Below are positions 55,105-63,287 of a DNA stretch of 64,000 nt, one piece after another. A model generated the notes under the pieces. It did no database searches. It was not told where the DNA came from and saw nothing but the letters and a program-made list of their open reading frames with translations. The translations under genes were made by a program, and so were the position numbers. This DNA is from Mycobacterium sp. SMC-2 (lineage in GTDB: Bacteria; Actinomycetota; Actinomycetes; Mycobacteriales; Mycobacteriaceae), in contig NZ_CP079863.1 in the NCBI RefSeq assembly GCF_025263485.1, forward strand, positions 868,001 through 932,000. The letters run 5' to 3'. Position 1 is the first letter of the stretch. Each line of letters opens with the position of its first letter.

Positions 55105-55194
55105 TGCTCGTCCTCCTAACCGGCCACGCTGCCGCCCAGGCTACACTCCGCCGATGAGCCGCAACGTCGCAACGATTTTCCGAAGTTCCGCAGC

Positions 55195-55701
55195 ATGACG
55201 GCGCAAGAGTTCTCCCGCGGCGAGCTGTCCGCCGCGTTCGAGAAGTTCGAGGAGACGGTGGCCCGGGCCGCCGAGACCCGCGACTGGGATGCCTGGGTCG
55301 AGCAGTACACGCCCGACGTCGAGTACGTCGAGCATGCGGCAGGAACCATGCACGGCCGCGACGAGGTCCGCGAGTGGATCAGGCGCACGATGACGACGTA
55401 CCCCGGCAGCCACATGGTGGCCTTCCCCTCGCTGTGGTCGGTCATCGACGAGCCCACCGGGCGGATCATCTGCGAGCTCGACAATCCCATGCGCGACCCG
55501 GGCGACGGGAGTGTGATCAGCGCGACCAACATCTCGATCGTCACGTACGCGGGCGACGGATTGTGGCGCCGTCAGGAGGACATCTACAACCCGCTGCGTT
55601 TCCTGTCGGCCGGCATGAAGTGGTGCCGCAAGGCCCAGGCGCTGGGAACGCTCGACGAAGACGCAGCGCGGTGGATGCAAGAGCACGGAGGGTCTCGGTG
55701 A
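55195..55701 (+). CDS. SnoaL/NTF2-like protein (Rv0138-like)
   Basis: This 168-residue protein has the NTF2/SnoaL cone fold ('WDAWVEQYTPDVEYVEHAAGTMHGRDEVREWI'). The family includes isomerases, dehydratases and binding proteins; which applies is unknown. It resembles Rv0138. It overlaps the following epimerase gene as GTGA, indicating an operon and probably a shared substrate. Confidence 0.88.
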   Translation: MTAQEFSRGELSAAFEKFEETVARAAETRDWDAWVEQYTPDVEYVEHAAGTMHGRDEVREWIRRTMTTYPGSHMVAFPSLWSVIDEPTGRIICELDNPMRDPGDGSVISATNISIVTYAGDGLWRRQEDIYNPLRFLSAGMKWCRKAQALGTLDEDAARWMQEHGGSR

Positions 55702-56735
55702 GCATCAAACCCAAACTCGGCCCCAAGCTGGTTATAGGCGCCAACGGCTTTCTGGGCTCGCATGTCACCCGCCTGCTGGTGGCCGACGGTTTCCAGGTGC
55801 GGGCCATGGTGCGCCCGAACGCCAACACCCGCTCGATCGACGACCTCGAGCTGACCCGATTCCACGGCGACGTCTTCGACGACGCCACATTGCGTGCGGC
55901 GATGGACGGGGTGGACGACGTCTATTACTGCGTCGTCGACACTCGCGCCTGGCTGCGCGACCCGGCGCCGCTGTTTCGCACCAATGTCGAAGGCCTGCGC
56001 AACGTTCTCGACGTCGCCGTCGAGCAACCCGACCTGCGCAGGTTCATCTTCACGAGCACCTACGCCACGGTGGGCCGGCGACGCGGGCACGTGGCGACCG
56101 AGGAAGACGTGATCCGTTCCCGCGGGCTGACTCCCTACGTCCAATCCCGTGTGCAGGCCGAAGATCTGGTGATGCGGTACGTGGCCGAGGCCGGCCTGCC
56201 CGCCATCGCGATGTGCGTGTCGACGACCTACGGCAGCGGCGACTGGGGCGGCACCCCGCACGGTGCCTTCATCGCCGGCGCGGTGTTCGGCAAGCTGCCC
56301 TTCGGAATGAACGGCATTCGGCTGGAAGTGGTCGGCGTCGACGACGCGGCGCGGGCCATGATCCTGGCCGCCGAGCGCGGGCGCATCGGTGAGCGATACC
56401 TGGTCTCCGAGCGGATGATCGCGCTGAACGACGTCGTCCGCATCGCGGCCGACGAGGCCGGAGTCCCGCCGCCCAAGCGCGCGATCTCGGTGCCGATGCT
56501 CTACGCCCTTTCCGCGCTGGGCAGCCTGAAGGCCCGGCTCACCGGCAAAGACTCCGAACTCAGCCTGGCGTCGGTGCGGATGATGCGCGCCGAAGCCGAC
56601 GTGGACAGCAGCAAGGCGAAGCGGGAATTGGGCTGGCAGCCGCGCCCGGTCGAGGAATCGATTCGCGAGGCGGCCCGGTTCTGGGCCGCCATGCGCACCC
56701 CGCGAAAGGCCAGCCCGGCCGCGCAGCCCGAGTAG
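55698..56735 (+). CDS. NAD-dependent epimerase/dehydratase family protein (Rv0139-like)
   Basis: This 345-residue extended SDR has 'VIGANGFLGSHVTRLL' as the cofactor loop. The usual Y-x3-K site appears as 'YVQSR', with Arg at the Lys position; this may alter catalysis. GTG 55698 overlaps the upstream stop (GTGA); an open frame to 55374 is a shadow of the preceding gene. It resembles Rv0139, of unknown substrate, possibly a sterol or sugar derivative. Confidence 0.86.
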   Translation: MSIKPKLGPKLVIGANGFLGSHVTRLLVADGFQVRAMVRPNANTRSIDDLELTRFHGDVFDDATLRAAMDGVDDVYYCVVDTRAWLRDPAPLFRTNVEGLRNVLDVAVEQPDLRRFIFTSTYATVGRRRGHVATEEDVIRSRGLTPYVQSRVQAEDLVMRYVAEAGLPAIAMCVSTTYGSGDWGGTPHGAFIAGAVFGKLPFGMNGIRLEVVGVDDAARAMILAAERGRIGERYLVSERMIALNDVVRIAADEAGVPPPKRAISVPMLYALSALGSLKARLTGKDSELSLASVRMMRAEADVDSSKAKRELGWQPRPVEESIREAARFWAAMRTPRKASPAAQPE

Positions 56736-56748
56736 GTGCCACCTTCCC

Positions 56749-57573
56749 GTGGACCGGATACGCGTCGATCTCGAGGGGCCGCCGCAGACGATGCTGGCGA
56801 CGCTGTATGCCAAGGCGCTCGACGCTGACCTGCCAAACCCGATCCTGGGCGACCGTTATGCCAAGGAGGTCGTCCAGCGGATCGAGTACGACTGGACGAA
56901 GACCACCATCACCGCGCGCAAATCACCGTCGGTGACGACCCGCGCCGCGCACTTCGACATGTGGGCTCGCCAGTTCCTTGACGCGCATCCGAGCGCCGTC
57001 GTCCTGCATGTGGGGTGCGGACTGGACGGCCGGTACTTCAGGCTCCAGCCGGGCCCGCTGGTGGAGTGGTACGACGTCGACTACCCCGACGTCGCCGACC
57101 TGCGCACCCTGCTCTACCCCGCTGCCGAGCACTGCCACGTCGTCGCCGCGTCGGTGACCGATCCGGCCTGGCTGGCGCAGGTACCCGACGGCCGGCCCGC
57201 GCTGATGATCGCCGAGGGCCTGACCATGTATCTGAGCGAACGGGACGGCATTGCGCTGCTGCGACGGGTGGTTGATCGCTTCGACCGCGGCGAGTTGCAG
57301 TTCGACGCGTTCAACCGCATCGGCATCAAGTCTCAGTGGATGAACACGGTGGTGCGCCGGTCCGGATCGAAGTTGAGCTGGGGCATCGACGGGCCGGGCG
57401 AGATCCTCGCGGCGGTGCCCGGCACTCGGTTGCTTTCCTGGGTGAGGTGGTTTGAATCGGAGACCTTTGAGCGACTTCCGCGCCCCTACCACGTGATGGG
57501 CAGGGTTATGTCGCTGGTTCCGGCCATGGCCAACATGGCCCAATATCACCGCTACGCATTCGGACCGCCCTGA
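56749..57573 (+). CDS. LCM-family SAM-dependent methyltransferase
   Basis: This 274-residue methyltransferase of the leucine carboxyl methyltransferase/TcmP type has 'VVLHVGCGLDGRYFRL' as motif I, then 'WYDVDYPDVADLR' and 'LMIAEGLTMYL'. It probably O-methylates a polyketide-like or carboxylate substrate, unknown here. GTG 56749 follows the epimerase stop by 13 bases. I do not recall it at this position in M. tuberculosis, so it may be accessory. Confidence 0.85.
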   Translation: MDRIRVDLEGPPQTMLATLYAKALDADLPNPILGDRYAKEVVQRIEYDWTKTTITARKSPSVTTRAAHFDMWARQFLDAHPSAVVLHVGCGLDGRYFRLQPGPLVEWYDVDYPDVADLRTLLYPAAEHCHVVAASVTDPAWLAQVPDGRPALMIAEGLTMYLSERDGIALLRRVVDRFDRGELQFDAFNRIGIKSQWMNTVVRRSGSKLSWGIDGPGEILAAVPGTRLLSWVRWFESETFERLPRPYHVMGRVMSLVPAMANMAQYHRYAFGPP

Positions 57574-57638
57574 CCGGGAAGTCTCGGGCGGCGGCCCGCG
57601 TTGAACATCATCGTTTGGAAGGCGGCTAGGAGGAGAGC

Positions 57639-58019
57639 ATGAGCCACCCCGAAATCAAAGAGCCCAACGCTGGCCACCCGATCACCATCGAGCCGACGAA
57701 GGGGCGGGTACAGGTGCGCGTCAACGGCGAGCTGGTCGCCGACACGACGGCCGCCCTCGAATTGCGCGAAGCCACTTTGCCTGCGGTGCAATACATTCCG
57801 CTGAGCGACGTGACGCAAGACCGGCTGACCCGCACGGACACCAGCTCGTACTGCCCGGTCAAGGGTGAGGCGAGCTACTACAGCGTGACGAGCTCGGCCG
57901 GTGACACCGTCGACGACGTCATCTGGACCTACGAACAGCCTTATCCGGCGGTCGCGGCGATCGCCGGGCATGTCGCGTTCTACCCGAACAAGGCCGAAAT
58001 CAGCGTCTCGGCGTCCTAG
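57639..58019 (+). CDS. DUF427 domain protein (Rv0140-like)
   Basis: This 126-residue DUF427 protein has 'VRVNGELVADTTAALELREA', 'YIPLSDV', 'TYCPVKGEASYY'-type motif ('SSYCPVKGEASYYSV') and 'WTYEQPYPAVAAIAGHVAFY'. It resembles Rv0140. The function is unknown; the conserved Cys and His suggest ligand or metal binding. ATG 57639 has TAGGAGGAG upstream. Its stop overlaps the convergent rv0141c-like gene by four bases. Confidence 0.92.
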   Translation: MSHPEIKEPNAGHPITIEPTKGRVQVRVNGELVADTTAALELREATLPAVQYIPLSDVTQDRLTRTDTSSYCPVKGEASYYSVTSSAGDTVDDVIWTYEQPYPAVAAIAGHVAFYPNKAEISVSAS

Positions 58020-58414
58020 CAGATCCACCCGGGGAGCGCGGCCTCGTGGGCCCGGGTGTCGCTGTACAGGCGCATCGAGACGATCAGCCCGTCGCGGGTG
58101 TCGAAGATGCAGACGAACGGGCTGTCGTATTGGACGCCGCTCGTGGTGGTGCCGGTGGCCTGCGCCTCGACCACCACGGTCTCTCCCTCGTTGACACAGC
58201 GCACCAGGTCGATGGTCAGCTCGAGGTCTTGCTTGCGCCGCTCGACCGCTCGGCGAAAGGTCTCCTTGTCGCAGGAGGTGCGGGTGACCAGTGACCAGTA
58301 GGTGAAGTCGTCGCTGAGCAGCGCGAAGCCCTCGTCGAGGTCGCCGCCCTCGCTCGTACTCTGTAGGAACATCCAAGCCAGTTCGCCCTGTGGGTCATCG
58401 AACGGCGTCGTCAC
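58016..58414 (-). CDS. SnoaL-like NTF2-fold protein (Rv0141c-like)
   Basis: This protein of about 132 residues has the NTF2/SnoaL fold ('FALLSDDFTYWSLVTR', 'CVNEGETVVVEAQATGTT', 'FVCIFDTRDGLIVSMRLYSD'). It resembles Rv0141c. GTG 58414 begins just before the fold; the frame runs to 58786 antisense to the glycosylase gene and is rejected. The reaction, if any, is unknown. Confidence 0.85.
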   Translation of the reverse strand: MTTPFDDPQGELAWMFLQSTSEGGDLDEGFALLSDDFTYWSLVTRTSCDKETFRRAVERRKQDLELTIDLVRCVNEGETVVVEAQATGTTTSGVQYDSPFVCIFDTRDGLIVSMRLYSDTRAHEAALPGWIC

Positions 58415-58465
58415 ATCGCAATATTGACTTGGTACATCGTTAACGGTCAATCGGAGAGTTGGTCG

Positions 58466-59377
58466 GTGGAGCGCGCGCGCACTGTCACCTTCCCCGGGGC
58501 GGTCAGCTTCGGGCACACGTTGGCGCCGCTTCGCCGGGGGTTCGGCGATCCCTGTTTCCAGGTGTCCGGTGACGGCACCATTTGGCGGACCAGCCTGCTG
58601 CCCAGCGGGCCGGTCGCCGCCAGGATCAGCCGCGCCGCGGCCAACGCCGCCCACTGCGTGGCGTGGGGTAGCGGGGCGCCGGAGTTCGTCGAGAGGCTGC
58701 CCGCGCTGCTCGGCCTCGAGGACGACGCCTCGGGTTTCGCGCCCCGCGACCCGACCGTTGCCGCCGCGCACCGTCGGGTCCCGCACTTGCGGCTGGGCCG
58801 CACCGGGCTGGTGCTGGAGGCCCTGATTCCGGCGATCATCGAGCAGCGGGTGCCCGGCGCCGACGCGTTTCGCTCGTGGCGACTGCTGGTGTCGAAGTAC
58901 GGCTCACCGGCCCCGGGACCGGCGCCGGCCGGGATGCGCGTGCCACCCTCGGCCGAGGCGTGGCGACACATCCCGTCGTGGGAATTCCACCGCGCCAATG
59001 TCGACCCGGGGCGGGCGCGGACCGTGGTCGCGTGCGCGCGACGGGCCGCCTCGCTGGAACGACTGACCTCCCGGCCTGCCGCGCAGGCCCGCGAGGCGCT
59101 GATGTCGCTGCCGGGGGTGGGGGAATGGACCGCCGCCGAGACGGCGCAACGGGCGTTCGGTGACGCCGACGCGCTGTCGGTGGGTGATTATCACGTCCCG
59201 AAGATGATCGGCTGGACGCTGACGGGCCGCCCGGTCGACGACGCGGGCATGGTCGAGCTGCTCGAGCCGATGCGACCACACCGCCACCGAGTGGTCCGCT
59301 TGCTCGAGGCGAGCGGACTGGCATACGAACCCCGACGGGGCGCCCGGCTACCGGTGCAGCACATCAGCGAGCTCTAA
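58466..59377 (+). CDS. HhH-GPD DNA glycosylase (AlkA-like, Rv0142-like)
   Basis: This protein of about 303 residues is a 3-methyladenine-type DNA glycosylase. The helix-hairpin-helix 'LMSLPGVGEWTAAETAQRAFG' is followed by the catalytic Asp in 'VGDYHVP'. It resembles Rv0142. It removes alkylated bases in base-excision repair. GTG 58466 has GGAGAG about eight bases upstream; a GTG/ATG at 58424 would add 14 residues. The divergent rv0141c-like start is 51 bases away. Confidence 0.87.
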   Translation: MERARTVTFPGAVSFGHTLAPLRRGFGDPCFQVSGDGTIWRTSLLPSGPVAARISRAAANAAHCVAWGSGAPEFVERLPALLGLEDDASGFAPRDPTVAAAHRRVPHLRLGRTGLVLEALIPAIIEQRVPGADAFRSWRLLVSKYGSPAPGPAPAGMRVPPSAEAWRHIPSWEFHRANVDPGRARTVVACARRAASLERLTSRPAAQAREALMSLPGVGEWTAAETAQRAFGDADALSVGDYHVPKMIGWTLTGRPVDDAGMVELLEPMRPHRHRVVRLLEASGLAYEPRRGARLPVQHISEL

Positions 59378-59404
59378 ACGTGGTGATGGCCTCGCCCGGC
59401 CCGC

Positions 59405-59429
59405 GTTTTCAGCAACGGCCATCGGGTAA
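59405..59429 (+). promoter_or_regulatory. SigF-like promoter of dps
   Basis: GTTT at 59405-59408 and GGGTAA at 59424-59429 are separated by 15 bases, one mismatch from the SigF consensus. It lies 39 bases before the dps ATG. Confidence 0.65.
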
Positions 59430-59468
59430 CCCCCGTGAGACGTGACCGTGTGCGAACGGAGGAAATCG

Positions 59469-60014
59469 ATGACACAGTTCACCATCCCGGGGCTCACCGA
59501 CAAACAGGGAGCGCGGCTGACCGAACTGCTGCAAAAACAACTGAGCACCTACAACGATCTTCACCTGACCCTCAAGCATGTCCACTGGAATGTTGTGGGG
59601 CCCAACTTCATTGGCGTGCACGAGATGATCGACCCGCAGGTGGAAGCGGTCCGTGGTTTCGCCGATGACGTTGCCGAGCGCATCGCGGCCCTCGGCGGGT
59701 CACCGCAGGGCACGCCGGGCGCGATCATCAAAGACCGTACCTGGGACGACTATTCGGTCGGCCGCGATTGCGTGCAGGCGCACCTGGCCGCGCTCGACCT
59801 CGTCTACACCGGGATCATCGAGGACATCCGCAGGTACATCGAAGAGACCGAGGAGCTCGACCCGGTTACCCAGGACCTGTTGATCGATCAGGCCGCAAGC
59901 CTGGAGAAGTTCCAGTGGTTCGTCCGCGCCCACCTGGAGAACGCGGGCGGGAAGTTGACCCACGAGGGGTCGACCACCGAGAAGGACGCGGCGAGCAGCG
60001 CACGCAGTTCCTAG
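59469..60014 (+). CDS. dps: Dps ferritin-like DNA-protection protein
   Basis: This 181-residue Dps protein closely resembles M. smegmatis Dps1 ('TIPGLTDKQG', 'DLHLTLKHVHWNVVGPNF'). Ferroxidase-site residues are visible as His39, His51, Asp66 and Glu70. It forms dodecamers that oxidise and store iron and bind DNA. The C-terminal tail is Ser/Lys-rich, as in DNA-binding Dps1. ATG 59469 has GGAGGAA upstream; the longer frame from 59442 is less likely. M. tuberculosis lacks Dps, to my knowledge. Its stop overlaps that of the ClC gene by four bases. Confidence 0.94.
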   Translation: MTQFTIPGLTDKQGARLTELLQKQLSTYNDLHLTLKHVHWNVVGPNFIGVHEMIDPQVEAVRGFADDVAERIAALGGSPQGTPGAIIKDRTWDDYSVGRDCVQAHLAALDLVYTGIIEDIRRYIEETEELDPVTQDLLIDQAASLEKFQWFVRAHLENAGGKLTHEGSTTEKDAASSARSS

Positions 60015-61462
60015 CGGCCGTCCCGGGCCCGATGTTGGCGTTCGGCCGCGGCGGTCTCCCGGGTCAGGCGCTGTGACTCGTAGATCGTGACGTTGGTGCG
60101 CGACATCAGCAATGCCGCGATGCCGACGGAGAGGATGGCGCCCGGCACGACCGAGAACGAACCGGTCATCTCGGCGACCATGATCATGATGGCGAGCGGC
60201 GCCCGCGCGACGCAGCCGAAGCAGGTCATCATGCCGACCACGACGAAGATCCCGGGATCGTGCGGCACGCCCGGCAGGTTGGACAGCTCGCCCAGCCGCC
60301 AGACCGCTGCCCCGACGAAGGCCCCGATCACGATCCCGGGCCCGAAAAGTCCGCCGGAGCCGCCGGTGCCGATCGACAGCGACGTGGCGACGATCTTGGC
60401 GATGGGCAGCAGGACGGCGACCCACAACGGGATGCCCAGCAGCGACCCGCGGTCGGCGGCCAGTTGCGCCCAGCCGTAGCCGCTGCTGAGGATCTGGGGA
60501 ATCAGCAGACCGAGTAGGCCAACGAGGAGCCCGCCGATCGCGGGCTTGAGCACCGGGCCGCCCGGCAGCCGGCGGGTGAGCCGCACCGCGGCGTGGAAGG
60601 TCCGGGCGTACAGGTAGCCGATCGCGAAAGCTGCCAGGCCGATGACCACGAACCACAGCAGCGGCCATGCCCTCTCGAAGCGGTACTCGGCGTCGATGTA
60701 ACCGAACATTGGATCGAAGCCCAGGAAAGCGCCGAGGACCGCGTAGGCCGTGCCGGAGGTGATGAATCCGGGCAACAGGCAGCGGTAGTCGAAATCGTCG
60801 CGGTAGGCGATCGACGCGGCCAGGACCGCCCCGCCGAGCGGCGCGGCGAAGATCGCCCCGATGCCGGCGCCGATGCCCAGCGCCACCGCGATCCGGCCGT
60901 CCTCGTCGGACAGGTGGAGCCGTCGCGCCAGCAGCGAGCAGAATCCGGCCGAAATCTGCGCCGTCGGGCCCTCCCGGCCCGCCGAACCGCCGGACCCGAT
61001 GGTCAGCGCGCTGGCCACCATCTTCACCAGCACGGCCCGGAAGCGGATGGCGCGCGGATCGTCGTGCACGGCCTCGATGGCTTGATCGGTGCCATGGCCG
61101 GTGGCCTCCGGGGCGAGCTTCGCGACGATCAAGGCGGACAGCAACGCTCCCCCCGTCGTCACCAGCGGGATCGCCCACGCGCGGCGAAAACCGGGATCTC
61201 CGTGGCCGCCGCCCTCGCTCACGGGCCTCGGAATCTGGTAGCCACCCAGGTAGCCGAGCAGAAAGTCGCCGGTGTACTTCAGCGCCAGATAGAAGACGAC
61301 CGCTCCCAGGCCGGCGACGACGCCGATCGTGACGCCCAGCAGCAACCACTTCTGTAGGTAGCCGGACTTTCTGATCGACGCCCCGAATCTCCCACCGGCG
61401 CCGGGGGCCGAGGCCACTGGGACCTCAGTGGGCTGGGGTTCGCCGTCGGTTTGTTCGGTCAC
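60011..61462 (-). CDS. ClC-family chloride channel/transporter (Rv0143c-like)
   Basis: This 483-residue ClC protein has about 16 hydrophobic segments. Key motifs are 'GSGGSAGREGPTAQ' (GREGP with gating Glu) and 'GTGGSGGLFGPG'. It resembles Rv0143c. ClC proteins act as Cl-/H+ antiporters or channels. GTG 61462 gives a polar N-terminus ahead of the first helix. It is convergent with dps. Confidence 0.92.
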   Translation of the reverse strand: MTEQTDGEPQPTEVPVASAPGAGGRFGASIRKSGYLQKWLLLGVTIGVVAGLGAVVFYLALKYTGDFLLGYLGGYQIPRPVSEGGGHGDPGFRRAWAIPLVTTGGALLSALIVAKLAPEATGHGTDQAIEAVHDDPRAIRFRAVLVKMVASALTIGSGGSAGREGPTAQISAGFCSLLARRLHLSDEDGRIAVALGIGAGIGAIFAAPLGGAVLAASIAYRDDFDYRCLLPGFITSGTAYAVLGAFLGFDPMFGYIDAEYRFERAWPLLWFVVIGLAAFAIGYLYARTFHAAVRLTRRLPGGPVLKPAIGGLLVGLLGLLIPQILSSGYGWAQLAADRGSLLGIPLWVAVLLPIAKIVATSLSIGTGGSGGLFGPGIVIGAFVGAAVWRLGELSNLPGVPHDPGIFVVVGMMTCFGCVARAPLAIMIMVAEMTGSFSVVPGAILSVGIAALLMSRTNVTIYESQRLTRETAAAERQHRARDGR

Positions 61463-61545
61463 GGCGCGGGCTTTACCCGCGGCCGCGGCTCCGGTCCCCC
61501 AAGCATCAGGTCATCTTATGCAGCGCCGCGACAACGCACCGGGGA

Positions 61546-61569
61546 ATAACTGGACTGCGGTCCGGTTAT
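61546..61569. promoter_or_regulatory. Inverted repeat upstream of the pirin-TetR operon
   Basis: ATAACTGGAC at 61546-61555 and GTCCGGTTAT at 61560-61569 pair at nine of ten positions, with a 4-base spacer (TGCG). It lies 30 bases before the pirin ATG. A TetR-family gene is the second gene of this operon, so this is a likely autoregulatory operator. Confidence 0.6.
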
Positions 61570-61598
61570 ACGCGATGTTCTGATCCCTCGGAGGTAAC

Positions 61599-62582
61599 AT
61601 GCCCGCCATCACCGCGAACACGCTGACATTGCCGCGCGTCGGGGCCGCCGCCCCCACCGACACCGAGCGTCTGGTCCGGTCGATCACCACCGGGCCGCGC
61701 GGCTACGAGGGAGAGGGTTTTCCCGTCGTCCGCGCCTTCGCCCGGGTCAGCGCTGCGGCCCTGGACCCGTTCGTGCACATGGACCAGATGGGTGAGGTCG
61801 AATACCAGCCGGGCGAGCCGAGGGGCACCGACTGGCACCCGCACCGCGGGTTCGAGACGGTCACCTACATGATCGACGGCAAGTTCGCCCACCAGGACTC
61901 CCACGGGGGCGGCGGGTTGATCACCGACGGCGCGACGCAGTGGATGACCGCTGGTTCGGGCATCCTGCACATCGAGACGCCACCCACGGAACTGGTCGAC
62001 AGCGGCGGCCTCTTTCATGGCATCCAGCTGTGGGTGAACCTGCCGAAGCGGGACAAGTTCGCGCCGCCCCGGTACCAGGCCATCGAAGGTGGCGACGCGA
62101 AGTTGATCGCCTCCGACGACGGCGGGGCGCTGGTCCGCATCATCGCGGGCGAGGTCGACGGTCACCGCGGGCCCGGCGTCACCCACACGCCGATCACCCT
62201 CGCGCACGCCACCATCGAGAACGGCGCGCGGCTCAACCTTCCGTGGCCCCGCGATTTCAACGCGCTCGTCTACGTGTTGTCCGGCAGCGGATACGTCGGT
62301 CCGGTCGCTCATCCGATGCGCGGGGGGCAACTGGCGGTGCTCGGCCCCGGAGACCGGATCACCGTGGGGGCAAACAGGGCGCAGGAATCGTCGCGCGTGA
62401 CCGCGACGGACGTGCTGCTGCTGGGCGGCCAACCCATCCGCGAGCCGGTATTCCACTACGGGCCTTTCGTGATGAACTCACGTGCGGAATTGGTCGGGGC
62501 GGTACAGGACTACCAGGCCGGGAAGTTCGGCAGCATTCCGCCAAACGCGCTAATGCCTCACCGTGGCGGTGGCACACTTTAA
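61599..62582 (+). CDS. Pirin family protein
   Basis: This 327-residue bicupin has the pirin signature 'HPHRGFETVTYMIDGKFAHQDSHGG', giving three metal-ligand His residues, and a second cupin domain in the C-terminal half. Pirins bind iron; some act as quercetinases, others as regulators or redox sensors. ATG 61599 has GGAGGT about seven bases upstream. The rv0144-like TetR gene follows two bases downstream, so both probably sit on one transcript. Confidence 0.92.
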   Translation: MPAITANTLTLPRVGAAAPTDTERLVRSITTGPRGYEGEGFPVVRAFARVSAAALDPFVHMDQMGEVEYQPGEPRGTDWHPHRGFETVTYMIDGKFAHQDSHGGGGLITDGATQWMTAGSGILHIETPPTELVDSGGLFHGIQLWVNLPKRDKFAPPRYQAIEGGDAKLIASDDGGALVRIIAGEVDGHRGPGVTHTPITLAHATIENGARLNLPWPRDFNALVYVLSGSGYVGPVAHPMRGGQLAVLGPGDRITVGANRAQESSRVTATDVLLLGGQPIREPVFHYGPFVMNSRAELVGAVQDYQAGKFGSIPPNALMPHRGGGTL

Positions 62583-62584
62583 CG

Positions 62585-63220
62585 ATGTCTTCACGGGTTA
62601 GTCGCAGGCCAGGGCGCCCCCCTGCCGCCAAGGCCGACGAGACCCGTCAACGGATCATGCAGGCCGCTCGCCTGGTGTTCAGCGAGCGCGGGTACGACGG
62701 GGCGACGTTCCAGGCCATAGCGGCCCGCGCCGATCTGACCCGGCCGGCGATCAACCATTACTTCTCCAGCAAACGGGTCCTGTATCGGGAGGTGTTGGAC
62801 CAAACGAACGAAGCCATCATCGGGACCGGGATCGAAAAGGCCGAGCGGGAGACCACACTGGTGGCGCGGCTGACCGCATTCATCTCCGCGGCGGTGCGCG
62901 CGAATTCCGAGAATCCGTCCGGGTCGGCGCTGATAATTTCCGGGGTACTCGAGTCGCAGCGGCACCCGGAATGGAACAAGACCGAAAATGACTCCGTGCG
63001 GATCGTCCGGGAATTTCTGGGTCGCGTCGTCCGGGACGCGATCGAGCGCGGCGAGGTCGTCGCCGACATCGACGCGTCGGCATTGGTCGAGTCGCTGGTC
63101 GTGATCATGTGCGGCGTCGGCCTGTACGCGGGCTGGGTGGAGAACTACCAGCAGATGCTGGCGGTGACCGGAATGCTGCGGAAGTTGATGGAAGGGGGGC
63201 TGTGGCCACCGGAGGCCTAG
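62585..63220 (+). CDS. TetR-family regulator (Rv0144-like)
   Basis: This 211-residue TetR repressor resembles Rv0144. The helix-turn-helix is at about residues 35-60 ('ATFQAIAARADLTRPAINHYFSSKRVL'). It starts two bases after the pirin stop. The open frame back to 61940 is a shadow of pirin. The inverted repeat 61546-61569 is a likely target. Confidence 0.9.
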   Translation: MSSRVSRRPGRPPAAKADETRQRIMQAARLVFSERGYDGATFQAIAARADLTRPAINHYFSSKRVLYREVLDQTNEAIIGTGIEKAERETTLVARLTAFISAAVRANSENPSGSALIISGVLESQRHPEWNKTENDSVRIVREFLGRVVRDAIERGEVVADIDASALVESLVVIMCGVGLYAGWVENYQQMLAVTGMLRKLMEGGLWPPEA

Positions 63221-63287
63221 CCCCGGCAGTGAAGTTGCGCACAAAGCGTATAGGCTAACTAACTTATCTCGGTAACATGGTCTGGTC

